A stretch of DNA of 36,446 nt from Candidatus Sulfotelmatobacter sp. (GTDB taxonomy: Bacteria; Acidobacteriota; Terriglobia; Terriglobales; Acidobacteriaceae): positions 1 to 36,446 of the forward strand of contig JADGNQ010000045.1 in the NCBI GenBank assembly GCA_017883385.1. The letters are read 5' to 3'. Made by a program: the position numbers and the translations under genes. Positions within the stretch are counted from its first letter, which is position 1; each line of letters opens with the position of its first letter. Below are positions 9,129 through 17,153 of the stretch, one piece after another. The notes beneath the pieces were generated by a model. It was not told the origin of the DNA, made no database searches, and saw nothing but the letters and a program-made list of their open reading frames with translations.

Positions 9129-10226
9129 CTACCCTTTGGCGTCCGCGGACGCCGCGTTCGTTCCGTTTGCCGCGGCCGCGGGCTGCTTTTCGTTTATGCT
9201 CGCAGCCTCTGAATTCCTCGCCTCTACACGCCTTACCTCTAGACCCCGGGGTTCGGCCAGCAACAGCATCTGCTGTTCGGCTACGCGCGTTTTATGCTCG
9301 TCGTAGGCGCGCACAATGCGCTGCACCAGATGATGGCGTACGACGTCGCCTTCATCGAAATGCACGAACGCCAGACCCTCGACGTTCTTCAGCACATCAA
9401 TCGCCTCGAGCAATCCGCTGCGGCGTGCATTCGGCAAGTCGATCTGCGTAACATCGCCGGTGATCACCGCCTTCGAATTGAATCCCAGGCGCGTGACGAA
9501 CATCTTCATCTGCTCCGAGGTTGTGTTCTGGGCCTCGTCGAGAATCACGAACGAATCGTTCAAGGTGCGTCCGCGCATGAAGGCAATCGGCGCAATCTCG
9601 ATGACGTTCTTCTCCAGATAGCGATCGACCTTTTCGGGATCGAGCATGTCATACAGCGCGTCGTAGAGCGGGCGCAGGTAGGGATCGATCTTGTCCTGCA
9701 GCGTACCCGGCAGAAACCCCAGGCGCTCGCCCGCTTCCACCGCTGGGCGCGCCAGGATGATGCGGTTCACACGCTTGGCCAGCAGCGCGGAGATGGCCAT
9801 GGCCACGGCCAGGTAAGTCTTTCCCGTGCCGGCCGGGCCAACCCCAAACACCATGTCGTGCTTTTCGATGGTTTCGAGATAACGGCGCTGGTTGATGCTT
9901 TTCGGCTGCACGGTGCGCTGTCCGAACGAACGCTTGCGCCCGGCGTCGGCCAACCCGCGCAGGGTCGCGTTGGGATCCGACGTCAACACGCGCAGCATGC
10001 TGTTGAGGTCGCCATTGTTAAAGGTGTGTCCGGAGCGCTGCAGGCTCTCGTAGTCCACGAAGACCTGCTCCGCTCGCGCCACATCCCGCGCCGCGCCCTC
10101 GAGTTCAACGGCGTTCGAGCGCAGATTGATGGTGATGTTGAGGCCGTCTTCCAGCAAGCGCACATTCTCATCCCGCGTGCCGAACAGCGTCTCGATGTTG
10201 GGACTAATCCCGATGTTCTTCTTCAT
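9129..10226 (-). CDS. phoH: PhoH-like ATPase / RNA helicase-type protein
   Basis: 365 residues. An N-terminal KH-like segment (about 10-70) precedes the PhoH ATPase core: Walker A GPAGTGKT (130-137), the conserved [15 protein letters not shown], and Walker [11 protein letters not shown]. PhoH2-type proteins are ATP-dependent nucleic-acid enzymes, usually encoded next to ybeY, as here. The C-terminal tail of about 60 residues is rich in Ala, Glu and Asn and looks disordered. The gene diverges from rpsT across 338 bp. No strong Shine-Dalgarno sequence precedes the ATG at 10226. The core is intact and the biological role is known only broadly (RNA metabolism). Confidence 0.95.
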   Translation of the reverse strand: MKKNIGISPNIETLFGTRDENVRLLEDGLNITINLRSNAVELEGAARDVARAEQVFVDYESLQRSGHTFNNGDLNSMLRVLTSDPNATLRGLADAGRKRSFGQRTVQPKSINQRRYLETIEKHDMVFGVGPAGTGKTYLAVAMAISALLAKRVNRIILARPAVEAGERLGFLPGTLQDKIDPYLRPLYDALYDMLDPEKVDRYLEKNVIEIAPIAFMRGRTLNDSFVILDEAQNTTSEQMKMFVTRLGFNSKAVITGDVTQIDLPNARRSGLLEAIDVLKNVEGLAFVHFDEGDVVRHHLVQRIVRAYDEHKTRVAEQQMLLLAEPRGLEVRRVEARNSEAASINEKQPAAAANGTNAASADAKG

Positions 10227-10272
10227 GCTTGTGTGTTCATTCTCGTGCGGTTCCGGGTCCTTGACACGGACG

Positions 10273-10292
10273 GGCCGAGCACAGCTCGGCAG
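10273..10292. repeat. Partial copy of palindromic element (GCCGAGC hairpin)
   Basis: GGCCGAGC, a two-base loop AC, then GCTCGGC make a 7-bp perfect palindromic hairpin. The 20-bp core matches the copy inside the ABC exporter gene at 28603-28622 in 19 of 20 positions. The first hairpin of the longer element is not recognisable here. Confidence 0.65.
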
Positions 10293-10477
10293 TTCCGGGA
10301 ATTGAGTTGCACCTGTGCCTGCTCCTCTTCACGGACAAAGCAGGGTTTCGCTTGGAGACGGGACCAACCGGAATGCGCATGCCCAGAAGGCAGGTTACTA
10401 CCATTGAGTAGAGCGTACCGCCGGAGCGAAGGTGGAGTCAATGGCGGTCGGCGCTGCAGGTTTGACCAAGCCTCGGT

Positions 10478-10507
10478 TTGACCGGCAGAATCGTGAAGCA
10501 CTATAAT
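10478..10507 (+). promoter_or_regulatory. Sigma-70-type promoter of rpsT
   Basis: A -35 TTGACC at 10478-10483 and a perfect -10 TATAAT at 10502-10507, separated by 18 bp, lie about 58 bp before the rpsT start. This is the closest match to the housekeeping consensus noticed in the window and fits a highly expressed ribosomal protein gene. The leader after it is about 50 nt, with AAAGG ahead of the ATG. Confidence 0.8.
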
Positions 10508-10564
10508 CAGGAATTCGGACCCACCCGAATATCTCGCTGTACACACAAAGGTAACGAAACAGAC

Positions 10565-10828
10565 ATGGCAAATCATCTTTCGGCGCTGAAGCGTGCGCGC
10601 CAAACCGAACGCCGCACCGTGCGCAACCGCGCGAATACTTCCACCCTGCGCACCCAGTTGCGCGACCTGCGCGAGACCATCGAAAAAGGCGACAAGGCTG
10701 CCGCCGAGGTGGCCTACCGCAAGACGGTATCTGCCCTCGACAAGGGCATTCAGAAGGGGCTGCTGCACGAAAACACAGCCTCGCGCTACAAGTCGCGGCT
10801 GGGCAAGCGGGTCAGCGCGATTAAGTAA
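10565..10828 (+). CDS. rpsT: 30S ribosomal protein S20
   Basis: 87 residues, the usual S20 length, beginning [17 protein letters not shown] and almost wholly basic alpha-helix, as expected of a protein that binds 16S rRNA early in 30S assembly. The ATG at 10565 is chosen because it gives the canonical N-terminus; the frame extends upstream but those residues come from the promoter and leader. A consensus promoter precedes it and an intrinsic terminator follows 24 nt after the stop, so it is a monocistronic unit. It diverges from the phoH cluster. Confidence 0.98.
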   Translation: MANHLSALKRARQTERRTVRNRANTSTLRTQLRDLRETIEKGDKAAAEVAYRKTVSALDKGIQKGLLHENTASRYKSRLGKRVSAIK

Positions 10829-10842
10829 AGCTTTCAGCTTTC
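10829..10842. repeat. Heptad repeat, two units (AGCTTTC)
   Basis: AGCTTTC occurs twice in tandem directly after the rpsT stop. It shares the 7-bp period and AGCT core of the longer arrays at 7203-7237 and 35190-35224, and may be a remnant of the same kind of element. Confidence 0.5.
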
Positions 10843-10851
10843 AGAAAATCT

Positions 10852-10884
10852 AGGCAGACCTCTTTGGGTCTGCCTTTTGCTTTG
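10852..10884 (+). terminator. Rho-independent terminator of rpsT
   Basis: GGCAGACC (10853-10860), a six-base loop, then GGTCTGCC (10867-10874) form a perfect 8-bp GC-rich stem followed by TTTTGCTTT. Position and polarity fit termination of rpsT. Confidence 0.88.
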
Positions 10885-11226
10885 GTCTCTTCCACCCTTC
10901 CGCCGCGTACTACATTTTTGTTCGAAGTCTCTAAAATACTCAGTCCAATAGAGTTATGGATGGTAGATAGGGGTGGGGTATGGCAAAATCCTGATTCGCA
11001 AGCACTTGCGCGCAAAATATTGCGGAATAAGGGGTTAGCGTTGGGGTTGCAGCTTCGTGGCAGTTGGCTTCCAGTCTGCGGATGGAACGGTTATGCACAT
11101 TCCCAGTTTGCTCTTTCCTTAGGCTCGGTCAAGGTTGTGCGTCACATAACGCTGAGTTTTCGCGGTGGAATAAAGAGTGCTTCAGTCGCCTGGAAGTTCT
11201 CTCAGCAGCGACAAGAATGTATTCGA
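10885..11226. other. Intergenic region rpsT to NagX-like gene
   Basis: About 340 bp with no convincing gene. A 124-codon plus-strand frame crosses it but has no recognisable protein features and starts inside the terminator. The region contains an AT-rich stretch, a G-rich run (about 10968-10980) and two CAAAAT-headed units (10983-11040). No terminator for the gene ending at 11227 was seen. Confidence 0.5.
10983..11040. repeat. Two degenerate 29-bp units headed GCAAAAT
   Basis: GCAAAAT starts at 10983 and again at 11012, 29 bp apart. Each is followed by a degenerate tail ending ACTTGCGC or GGTTAGCG. Related words (CAAAATCCTGA at 30854, CAGAATCTTCAT at 30906) occur ahead of the M1-like gene. 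It reads like a degenerate dispersed intergenic element. Confidence 0.4.
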
Positions 11227-12468
11227 TCAGATTCTTAAGAAAATCTTCCGGTTGTACATCCACAAGAGGATGAGCCAAAAGATCAGGATCACGGCAAACC
11301 CCTGAAGTACCGGCTGAAAGGTCGGGCCGGCCATCGGCGATAGAGCCCATCCCAGGTGTCGGTCTACGGCATTGGCGAAGAAGTTCGACATTGTCCAACT
11401 CATCACGTAGACGGCGATCGAGTTCATGCCGACCACGAGCAGCGGGAACGCCCATCGCCGCCATCCTTTCCATTCGATCAGGGCGTAGAAAGCGGCGAGG
11501 ATCAGCAGCACCCAACCTCCGCTATACAGCGTGTACGACGATGTCCAGACCCGCTTGACGATGGGACAAATGCCCGCCCATTGGCACACAAGCCCGAGAA
11601 GCAGCAAGGCTGATCCCGCGATTACGAGTCCGCGCAGTTTTTGCTCCTTCGACCCTTTGGCCTTGAGCCATTCTCCCGCCAGAAGCCCGAGGATCATGGT
11701 GGCAATCGTTGGAATAAAACTCAGCGTAGACCAACCGCCTTCATTGAAGACAAAGGGCCGTTCTCGTGGAAAGAGGTTCAAGAACCAAACATCGAACGCC
11801 CACGAGAGATTGGAATTCTTATTCCAATGAGATAGAAATCCGGTGTAATTGTGAGGCCAGTTCGCCGGAACTCCGACCCGGGTGTAGTCAAACAGAGGAC
11901 CTGGAGCCGGATAGAGAGCGAACGCTAACCAGAAGCAAATCAAGATCAGAACCAGCGTCACCACTTGGGTTCGCGGACGCACGAATCCGAGCAGAAACAG
12001 GAAAACGTAACCCAATCCGATCTGGGTCAGTGTGTCCTCGAATGTGAAATAGGTCTGCGATGACAACAGGGAGCGAAGAAAGATTCCAAGAAAGATCAGG
12101 ATTAACGCGCGCCGCACGGCATGCCCGAACATAGGCCAGAAAGTTTGTCCCTTCATTTTGCGGCTGGCGATGGAAAACGGGAGTGCCGCGCCCACCAAGA
12201 AGGAAAAGGCGGGCTGAATCAGGTCATGCAGCGAACATCCTTGCCAATCGACGTGCTCGGTATTGAAGGCAATCAATCCCCATATTGCGCTGTGCGGAAA
12301 GGCGCGGGCCACCTCTGGCAAACGCATCCGTTCTGCGAGCATCAAGAGCATGACTGTCCCGCGGAAGGCATCCAGCGAGAACAGCCGAGTGGTGGCTTCA
12401 GCTTTGGGTTCAGTTTGTAGTACCGGCGCTTCGGATACGGGACTTTCAAGCTGCGCGCTTTCGACCAT
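11227..12468 (-). CDS. NagX/HGSNAT-like transmembrane acyltransferase (DUF5009 type)
   Basis: A 413-residue inner-membrane protein with about ten hydrophobic helices. The opening motif LFSLDAFRG, the segment EHVDWQGCSLHDLIQPAFSF and the closing run of helices match the bacterial relatives of heparan-alpha-glucosaminide N-acetyltransferase. These move an acetyl group across the membrane onto amino sugars, or are described as NagX in amino-sugar use. The His in the EHVDW segment is a candidate catalytic residue by family analogy. The ATG at 12468 has AGGAG five nt upstream. It lies downstream of a GH109-type gene and a secreted esterase on the same strand, which suggests work on N-acetylhexosamines; the substrate is inferred, not shown. 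Confidence 0.87.
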   Translation of the reverse strand: MVESAQLESPVSEAPVLQTEPKAEATTRLFSLDAFRGTVMLLMLAERMRLPEVARAFPHSAIWGLIAFNTEHVDWQGCSLHDLIQPAFSFLVGAALPFSIASRKMKGQTFWPMFGHAVRRALILIFLGIFLRSLLSSQTYFTFEDTLTQIGLGYVFLFLLGFVRPRTQVVTLVLILICFWLAFALYPAPGPLFDYTRVGVPANWPHNYTGFLSHWNKNSNLSWAFDVWFLNLFPRERPFVFNEGGWSTLSFIPTIATMILGLLAGEWLKAKGSKEQKLRGLVIAGSALLLLGLVCQWAGICPIVKRVWTSSYTLYSGGWVLLILAAFYALIEWKGWRRWAFPLLVVGMNSIAVYVMSWTMSNFFANAVDRHLGWALSPMAGPTFQPVLQGFAVILIFWLILLWMYNRKIFLRI

Positions 12469-12492
12469 AAGGGCTCCTGTGAACCAACGGAT

Positions 12493-12553
12493 GAAGTCAG
12501 ATTTCAGAAGTCAGATTGAGACTTTAGCCTGGTCTGAATTCTGAAGTCTGAAA
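12493..12553. repeat. Heptad repeat with inverted arms (GAAGTCA / TCTGAAG)
   Basis: The left arm has four 7-bp units (GAAGTCA, GATTTCA, GAAGTCA, GATTGAG) at 12493-12520. The right arm has TCTGAAT, TCTGAAG, TCTGAAA at 12533-12553. The arms are approximate reverse complements around a short spacer and could form a hairpin between the GH109-type gene and the NagX-like gene. Confidence 0.65.
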
Positions 12554-12604
12554 TCGACAACGCGAACTATCAGAATTGACCTCATTCCCGCGAAAACTCG
12601 GCGC

Positions 12605-13999
12605 TCACGTCTGAATGGCAAAGCCTGGCGAGTCGGAATGGGCGTTCCACTTGCCGCGTGTGAAATCGGGGAATTTCTGGGGAGCGCCATTCTGTGCCAC
12701 AGATGTCTCGCTTAACGGAGTGGGCGCGCTCCATGCAGCGGTATCGTAGACATTGATGTCAGGAACGAGACCCCTTTTCAGACAATCCATCAGCCTGTAA
12801 TTCATGATGTAGTCCATGCCGCCGTGGCCGCCCAGCTTGCGGGCCAGTTCTCCGGTTGTCTTCCAGAGCGGGTGTTCGTACTTGTCGCGATAGGCATCGA
12901 GGTTTTCCCAGTCTTCTTTCTTTGAGCCATCTTGCTTTGGGGCATCGACAAAGACGCGCGGCGGGTAATCGGCGAAGGCGCCCTTGGTGCCCGAGATCGA
13001 GTTGAGACGGCTGTAAGGCCGCGGGTTGACCACGTCATGCTGAAGAAGAATTGTGCGGCCTCTTTGGGTTTTGATGATGCTGGTGTTCATGTCGCCGCAG
13101 ATGTACTTTTCGGCGCGCTTCGGGTCTCCTTCAGGAAAGTTCGCTTTCACATAGGCGCTCAGCGAGGCCTCGGACGAACTGACGGAAACCATGTAGTCGA
13201 ACCTGTCGCCGCGATGGATGTCCATGTAATGGGCTACTGGGCCCAACCCGTGCGTCGGATAGAGATTGCCATTGCGCTTGCTATGCGGGAAACGGCGCCA
13301 CAGGCCTTCCCCTTCACTCGAGGTCAAAATACTGCGCAAGTCATGCAGGTAAGCCGCCTCCCCGTGCGTGATTTCGCCGAAGAGTCCATCACGCACCATT
13401 CCCATGACCATCATCTCGGTGGAGCCATAACAGCAGTTCTCCAGAATGACGCAATGCTTGCGAGTCGCCTCGGACGTATCGACGAGGTCCCAACACTCCT
13501 GCAATGTTGAACAGGCGGGCACTTCGACGGCAGCGTGCTTGCCATTCTTCATGGCGCTGAGCGCCATCGGAACGTGCCAGTTCCACGGGGTCGCGATGTA
13601 GACGATATCGAGGTCGAGTGCGGTCAAATGCTTGAAATCCCATTCGTCCTTGCTGAAGCCGGCGGGCTTTGGCTGGCCCGCGTCCGTTACCGTCTTCTGC
13701 GCTCGCGCCACTTTCTCCGGCACCAGATCGCAGATCGCCTTGACCTCCACGTTTTCAATGGCGAGTAAATCTTGCAGCAAGCTGGTGCCGCGTCCGCCGA
13801 CGCCAATCATTCCCAGACGCACCCGTTCTCTGGCCTCGAACGGGACGCCGATCATCGTCGAGTTTGTACTCTTCGGCGTACCAGGATCGATTTCCCGGCC
13901 CAGCAGGTCGGTAGCGATGAGGAGTCCCGCACCGCCGATCGCGCTGCGCTTCATGAAATTTCGTCGGGAAATGTCTTTCGAGTCTTTATCCGCTGGCAA
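12605..13999 (-). CDS. TAT-exported Gfo/Idh/MocA protein, GH109-type (alpha-N-acetylgalactosaminidase family)
   Basis: 464 residues. A twin-arginine signal (SRRNFMK at 11-17, then a hydrophobic stretch) is followed by a Rossmann NAD-binding motif (GMIGVGGRG, about 64-71) and a C-terminal oxidoreductase domain. The segment GGHGGMDYIMNYRLMDCL, followed by a DINVYDTAAWSAP-type stretch and an ending PDFTRGKW, is characteristic of glycoside hydrolase family 109. That family cleaves alpha-GalNAc by a transient NAD+-dependent oxidation. TAT export fits a protein that must fold with its NAD. The start is the TTG at 13999, preceded by AGGAGG with a 7-nt gap; an earlier TTG at 14023 would put that site inside the gene. 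It lies between an esterase and a NagX-like acetyltransferase. Non-hydrolytic relatives exist, so substrate specificity is uncertain. Confidence 0.9.
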   Translation of the reverse strand: MPADKDSKDISRRNFMKRSAIGGAGLLIATDLLGREIDPGTPKSTNSTMIGVPFEARERVRLGMIGVGGRGTSLLQDLLAIENVEVKAICDLVPEKVARAQKTVTDAGQPKPAGFSKDEWDFKHLTALDLDIVYIATPWNWHVPMALSAMKNGKHAAVEVPACSTLQECWDLVDTSEATRKHCVILENCCYGSTEMMVMGMVRDGLFGEITHGEAAYLHDLRSILTSSEGEGLWRRFPHSKRNGNLYPTHGLGPVAHYMDIHRGDRFDYMVSVSSSEASLSAYVKANFPEGDPKRAEKYICGDMNTSIIKTQRGRTILLQHDVVNPRPYSRLNSISGTKGAFADYPPRVFVDAPKQDGSKKEDWENLDAYRDKYEHPLWKTTGELARKLGGHGGMDYIMNYRLMDCLKRGLVPDINVYDTAAWSAPTPLSETSVAQNGAPQKFPDFTRGKWNAHSDSPGFAIQT

Positions 14000-14012
14000 G
14001 TGGTGACCTCCT
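13997..14012 (-). promoter_or_regulatory. Strong ribosome site fixing a TTG start
   Basis: On the minus strand AGGAGGTCACCAC leads into TTG. The full AGGAGG match and the 7-nt gap single out the TTG at 13999 as the start of the GH109-type gene. Confidence 0.75.
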
Positions 14013-14162
14013 GCTGAGTACAATCAGATGGATAGTAGTTCTACAACAAACGGCAGCAAGAATGAAACCATAGAGAGCGGAAGGGCGTTCCGAACGGCTT
14101 CCATAAAATTCCCGCAACATTTCCGCTCCGGGCGGCAGCGTCGCATGGGAGCAAGTAGCGGG

Positions 14163-15311
14163 TCATTTCTTGACGGGCGACGATAGGTAGCCGTGCCAGA
14201 GATACTCGAGGGCCTCGGGAAGCGTCTGTTGGCGCACGGCGCGGTCCACGTGTGCGGCGTTGCGGGCGAATACGAATTGGTAGTGATAGCCCTTGGCCGC
14301 GAGTACCTTGGCCATACGCTCGTTGGCGAGAACCCAGTCGTGCATGTTGTCGCGCATCAGGTTGGGATTGAGCAGATCACGGTCACCCACTTCCATCCAG
14401 ATTCGTATCGGCCCGGCTGGGCTTTCGGGGATGAGATGCTCGTGAAACTCCCAGGCACCGTGCGGCGTTTGCGGATGGTAAGGCCACTGCTGGTTGATGA
14501 ATGTTCCGGAATAGGTGAGAACCCGGTGATACAGCTCGGGGTGATACCAGGCCATGATCAGGGCGCAAGAGCCTCCTGAGCTGCCACCCATGGTTGCCCT
14601 GCCGTCGGGATCCTTTGTGAGTTTCACGTGAGCCTGGGTTTCGACCAGAGGCAGGACTTCTTTTTCCACAAACTCGGCATAGACGCCGGACATGGTGTCG
14701 TACTCAAGGCCGCGTTCACTGCCTTGTGCGTCCCCGCTGCCGTTGCCGATGGAGATGGCGATCATCGCCGGGACCTTGTGTTGGGCAATCAGAGTGTCCA
14801 GCGTCGAAAAAAGTAACGGGTCCGGGCCGTCCGCCCCGACGATGAAAGGCGCGACGCTCCCGGGGACGTACTGCTTGGGGACATAGACCGCGACCTTGCG
14901 CGTGTATGGAGCAGGGTGGCTGGTGGTCACGACGAGCTTGGCAGGGTCCGCAGGATCTGCGGTTCCGAAGGTATTCGCGTCACGAGCGATGCCGGGATAG
15001 ATCTTGCTATCGGACGAGTTCATCGTGAACTCAATCACCATGCCCTTAGGAATGGTGTCGTGGGCTGGCATTTCGGGCGGGGCGTTGTGGGTAGGCCCGA
15101 TGATGAAGTTGCCGTCCGCGTCGGCAGGAGGGTTTGAGCCGTCGGGCAATTCCTTCGCCGTGACGTAGCCAGGAGTGTTGGGGTCGCGCGTGGGCGGCGC
15201 GGGGCGCTCTGTGTGTTGCGTCGACGGAGGAGTCTGGCCGGAGACAGGATTGACAACGCCGACAAGGGTGACCAGAAGGCAAAGGCTCAGGGAACGTGAG
15301 GTAGGAGTCAT
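14163..15311 (-). CDS. Secreted alpha/beta-hydrolase esterase (esterase D / enterochelin esterase-like)
   Basis: 382 residues. A Sec signal peptide (hydrophobic 8-22, probable cleavage after VSGQ) is followed by a Pro- and Thr-rich linker, a small N-terminal beta domain and an esterase catalytic domain. The nucleophile elbow GSSGG lies at 243-247 (probable Ser245). The acid is probably Asp310 or Asp312 in EVGDRDLLNP and the base His354 in NAAHVDRA. Relatives are carbohydrate esterase family 1 and enterochelin esterase-like proteins, so an acyl ester on a sugar polymer is a reasonable target. It is encoded upstream of a GH109-type protein and a NagX-like acetyltransferase on the same strand, consistent with an extracytoplasmic carbohydrate pathway. 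The exact ester is unknown. Confidence 0.88.
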   Translation of the reverse strand: MTPTSRSLSLCLLVTLVGVVNPVSGQTPPSTQHTERPAPPTRDPNTPGYVTAKELPDGSNPPADADGNFIIGPTHNAPPEMPAHDTIPKGMVIEFTMNSSDSKIYPGIARDANTFGTADPADPAKLVVTTSHPAPYTRKVAVYVPKQYVPGSVAPFIVGADGPDPLLFSTLDTLIAQHKVPAMIAISIGNGSGDAQGSERGLEYDTMSGVYAEFVEKEVLPLVETQAHVKLTKDPDGRATMGGSSGGSCALIMAWYHPELYHRVLTYSGTFINQQWPYHPQTPHGAWEFHEHLIPESPAGPIRIWMEVGDRDLLNPNLMRDNMHDWVLANERMAKVLAAKGYHYQFVFARNAAHVDRAVRQQTLPEALEYLWHGYLSSPVKK

Positions 15312-15347
15312 ATTGTCATTTTGCCGTCGAGTGAGGGGCTTATCGAT

Positions 15348-15368
15348 GCTGAAAACTGACAGCTGCCT
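15348..15368. repeat. Short heptad remnant (GCTGAAA, ACTGACA, GCTGCCT)
   Basis: Three loosely matching 7-bp units lie between the holA stop and the esterase start, next to the 60-bp gap. They have the period of the other boundary arrays but are too short to be sure. Confidence 0.35.
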
Positions 15369-15371
15369 TTC

Positions 15372-16502
15372 TCATACGGGCAACTGTTCTTGCATCCACC
15401 CCGGCGTTTCCAGCTTGGGTTCGGTGGTCAGGTCCATCACCAGGCGCTCCAGCACCATGCGCTTGCTGACCGGATTGGAGCGCAAGGCCAGGTCAGCTTT
15501 CGCTACCAGACGGATGGCGTGGGTCAATTCGCGGCGATTCTTGTAGCGGCGGGCCTGCTTGATGATGTCGTCGGCCGCGAATGGAGGCACGCGGAAGCCC
15601 TGCCACAGCGCGGCCCACAGCATGCGCTGGTCGCGAACGTTGCGCTCGAGAATCACCAGCATCTGGCGGAAGGTTTTGGCCAGCATGTAGATGTGTCCGA
15701 TGGCCGCTTCTTCACCTTCGCCTGAAGAGAGAATGGCATCCAGAACTTCCAGCGAGCGGACGCGGTCTTTGCTCGAGATCGCGTCGGTCAATTCATACAG
15801 GGAGCGCTGCTTGGCGGCGAGCACCATGGTTTCGACATCGCCTAGGGTGATGCGCTTCTTTTCGCCGACGTAGAGAATCAGCTTCTCCAGTTCGTTGGAG
15901 ATCATCATCATGTCGCCGCCAAGGGCGTCGACCAGTTCGCGGGCGCCGTCGGGTTCGATTTTCACGCCGCGGCTGGTGCAGTAATCTGCAATCCAGCGGA
16001 CAGCTTCGCCTTCCTCCACGCGAGCCAGTTCGACGATGCCGCAAAATTGGCCCATGGTTTCGCGGATGCGCTGGTAGCGTTCCTTGTCCTGCATCTCCAT
16101 GCGGCGGACGTCGGCGGGAATGCTGATGTGGTCGGCGACAAAGACAAGGAGCGCATCAGGATTCGGGTTTTTGCAATAGTCCTCGATGGCGGCGAGTTTC
16201 TCTTCATTCGAGCTCGACGCGCGACCAAAAAGATTCTTCACACCACGCACGAAGAAGACCTGAAACGGAGCCATCAGAGAAGGAGTGCGGGCGCGGTCGA
16301 GAATCTCCGCCAAATCGGTTTCGGCCAGGTCGAAATCGAAAATGCTGAAGTCGCGCAGGTCCGCGGGAACCATGTGTTCGAGGATCGCATCGCGAAAGCG
16401 CTTGCGGAAGAAAGCTTCATCGCCAACAAACACGTAAGCTGCGCGCAGCTTGCGCGATTCCAGTTCGCTGACAAAGCGCTCGGCCTGGGCGAAGGCTTTC
16501 AT
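15372..16502 (-). CDS. holA: DNA polymerase III subunit delta
   Basis: 376 residues matching the clamp-loader delta subunit, which opens the beta sliding clamp. The N-terminal AAA+-like domain begins KLRAAYVFVGDEAFFRKR and lacks a functional P-loop, as is normal for delta. The middle domain carries GGDMMMISNELEKLILYVG, the hallmark region of HolA, and the C-terminal collar domain includes AKTFRQMLVILERN and the segment VAKADLALRSNP. It lies downstream of lptE on the same strand, a pairing also seen in Enterobacteria, but is separated from it by a heptad-repeat hairpin. Confidence 0.95.
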   Translation of the reverse strand: MKAFAQAERFVSELESRKLRAAYVFVGDEAFFRKRFRDAILEHMVPADLRDFSIFDFDLAETDLAEILDRARTPSLMAPFQVFFVRGVKNLFGRASSSNEEKLAAIEDYCKNPNPDALLVFVADHISIPADVRRMEMQDKERYQRIRETMGQFCGIVELARVEEGEAVRWIADYCTSRGVKIEPDGARELVDALGGDMMMISNELEKLILYVGEKKRITLGDVETMVLAAKQRSLYELTDAISSKDRVRSLEVLDAILSSGEGEEAAIGHIYMLAKTFRQMLVILERNVRDQRMLWAALWQGFRVPPFAADDIIKQARRYKNRRELTHAIRLVAKADLALRSNPVSKRMVLERLVMDLTTEPKLETPGWMQEQLPV

Positions 16503-16508
16503 GGTTGC

Positions 16509-16610
16509 TAGTCGTTAGTCGTTAGTCGTTAGTCGTCGTCGTTCGTCGCTAATTTTATGTTGGGTCGCGTCGCAATTTGCCGACGACCAGTGACCAGCGA
16601 CCAACGACCG
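16509..16610. repeat. Heptad repeat with inverted arms (TAGTCGT / ACGACCA)
   Basis: TAGTCGT is repeated four times exactly (16509-16536), then CGTCGTT and CGTCGCT. After a spacer of about 30 bp come ACGACCA, GTGACCA, GCGACCA and ACGACCG (16583-16610), whose reverse complements (TGGTCGT type) match the left arm. The array fills the lptE-holA gap, where it could fold into a long hairpin in the transcript. Confidence 0.85.
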
Positions 16611-16628
16611 TTCTGGCCACTTTAGCAT

Positions 16629-17153
16629 CTAGAAGCCCTCCAGGATGTTAGAGACCAGGGTGCGGGCAAAGTCCTGCGAAAGGCGGCGGAAGGCGGGCGA
16701 ATCCTCCTCGAAGAAACTGTTCAGATCCTGCGATACTTCGTACTGCTCGCGAAACAGGTAGGCCGGATTCTGATAAAGCACTTTGCCACTCCGGTCGGAC
16801 AGCGAAACCTTGATGCTCACCACCACCAGCACGCTGGCCGCGCGCCCCGTGGCCGTGTCATAGGCGAGTGGAGAGGCTGAAGTCGAGAGAATGGTTCCAC
16901 GCAATGTGGCGTCGGCGGCTTCGCTGGGATCATTGAGTATGCGGTAATGCGTGCGCGTCGTGAACTCGCGCACCACCGAACTGGTCAGCATCTGCTCGAT
17001 GCGATACGTGGGGGTCTCGTTCTTGAAGGCCGGAACCGCGATGGTTTTGACGTTCTCGGGAAGCTGGACCGCGTGTCCGGCAGTGTGATACCCGCATCCC
17101 TCGATGAGCATTAGCACGCCGAGGAGTGGCAGAGCCCGCAGGCCCGCCCTCAT
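16629..17153 (-). CDS. lptE: LPS assembly lipoprotein LptE
   Basis: 174 residues. A lipoprotein signal MRAGLRALPLLGVLMLIEGC ends in the acylated Cys, followed by GYH, the usual LptE opening (CGYxxxG). The mature domain has the LptE pattern: IAVPAFKNETPTYRIEQMLTSSVVREF, then a Leu/Val-rich strand region and a C-terminal helix. LptE plugs the LptD barrel in the outer membrane and helps deliver lipopolysaccharide to the surface. The ATG at 17153 overlaps the stop of the Asd-like gene (ATGA), and the open frame upstream to 17246 is not coding. The Glu at the -2 lipobox position is slightly unusual. Placement beside holA supports the call. Confidence 0.9.
   Translation of the reverse strand: MRAGLRALPLLGVLMLIEGCGYHTAGHAVQLPENVKTIAVPAFKNETPTYRIEQMLTSSVVREFTTRTHYRILNDPSEAADATLRGTILSTSASPLAYDTATGRAASVLVVVSIKVSLSDRSGKVLYQNPAYLFREQYEVSQDLNSFFEEDSPAFRRLSQDFARTLVSNILEGF

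Larger units (their letters stand above)
10227..10564. other. Divergent intergenic region phoH/rpsT
   Basis: 338 bp without a credible gene. It holds the rpsT promoter (10478-10507), a partial copy of the palindromic element also found inside the ABC exporter and lpxB genes (10273-10292), and the rpsT leader. No clear promoter for phoH was found. Open frames crossing it in the plus direction are antisense extensions over phoH. Confidence 0.7.

Noticed and set aside
9294-10481. 395-codon plus-strand open frame opposite phoH
   Set aside because: Antisense to the conserved PhoH core, no recognisable domain, and it ends inside the rpsT promoter.
10864-11238. 124-codon plus-strand frame after rpsT
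   Set aside because: Starts within the rpsT terminator, runs through repeat DNA into the opposite-strand NagX-like gene, and shows no protein pattern.
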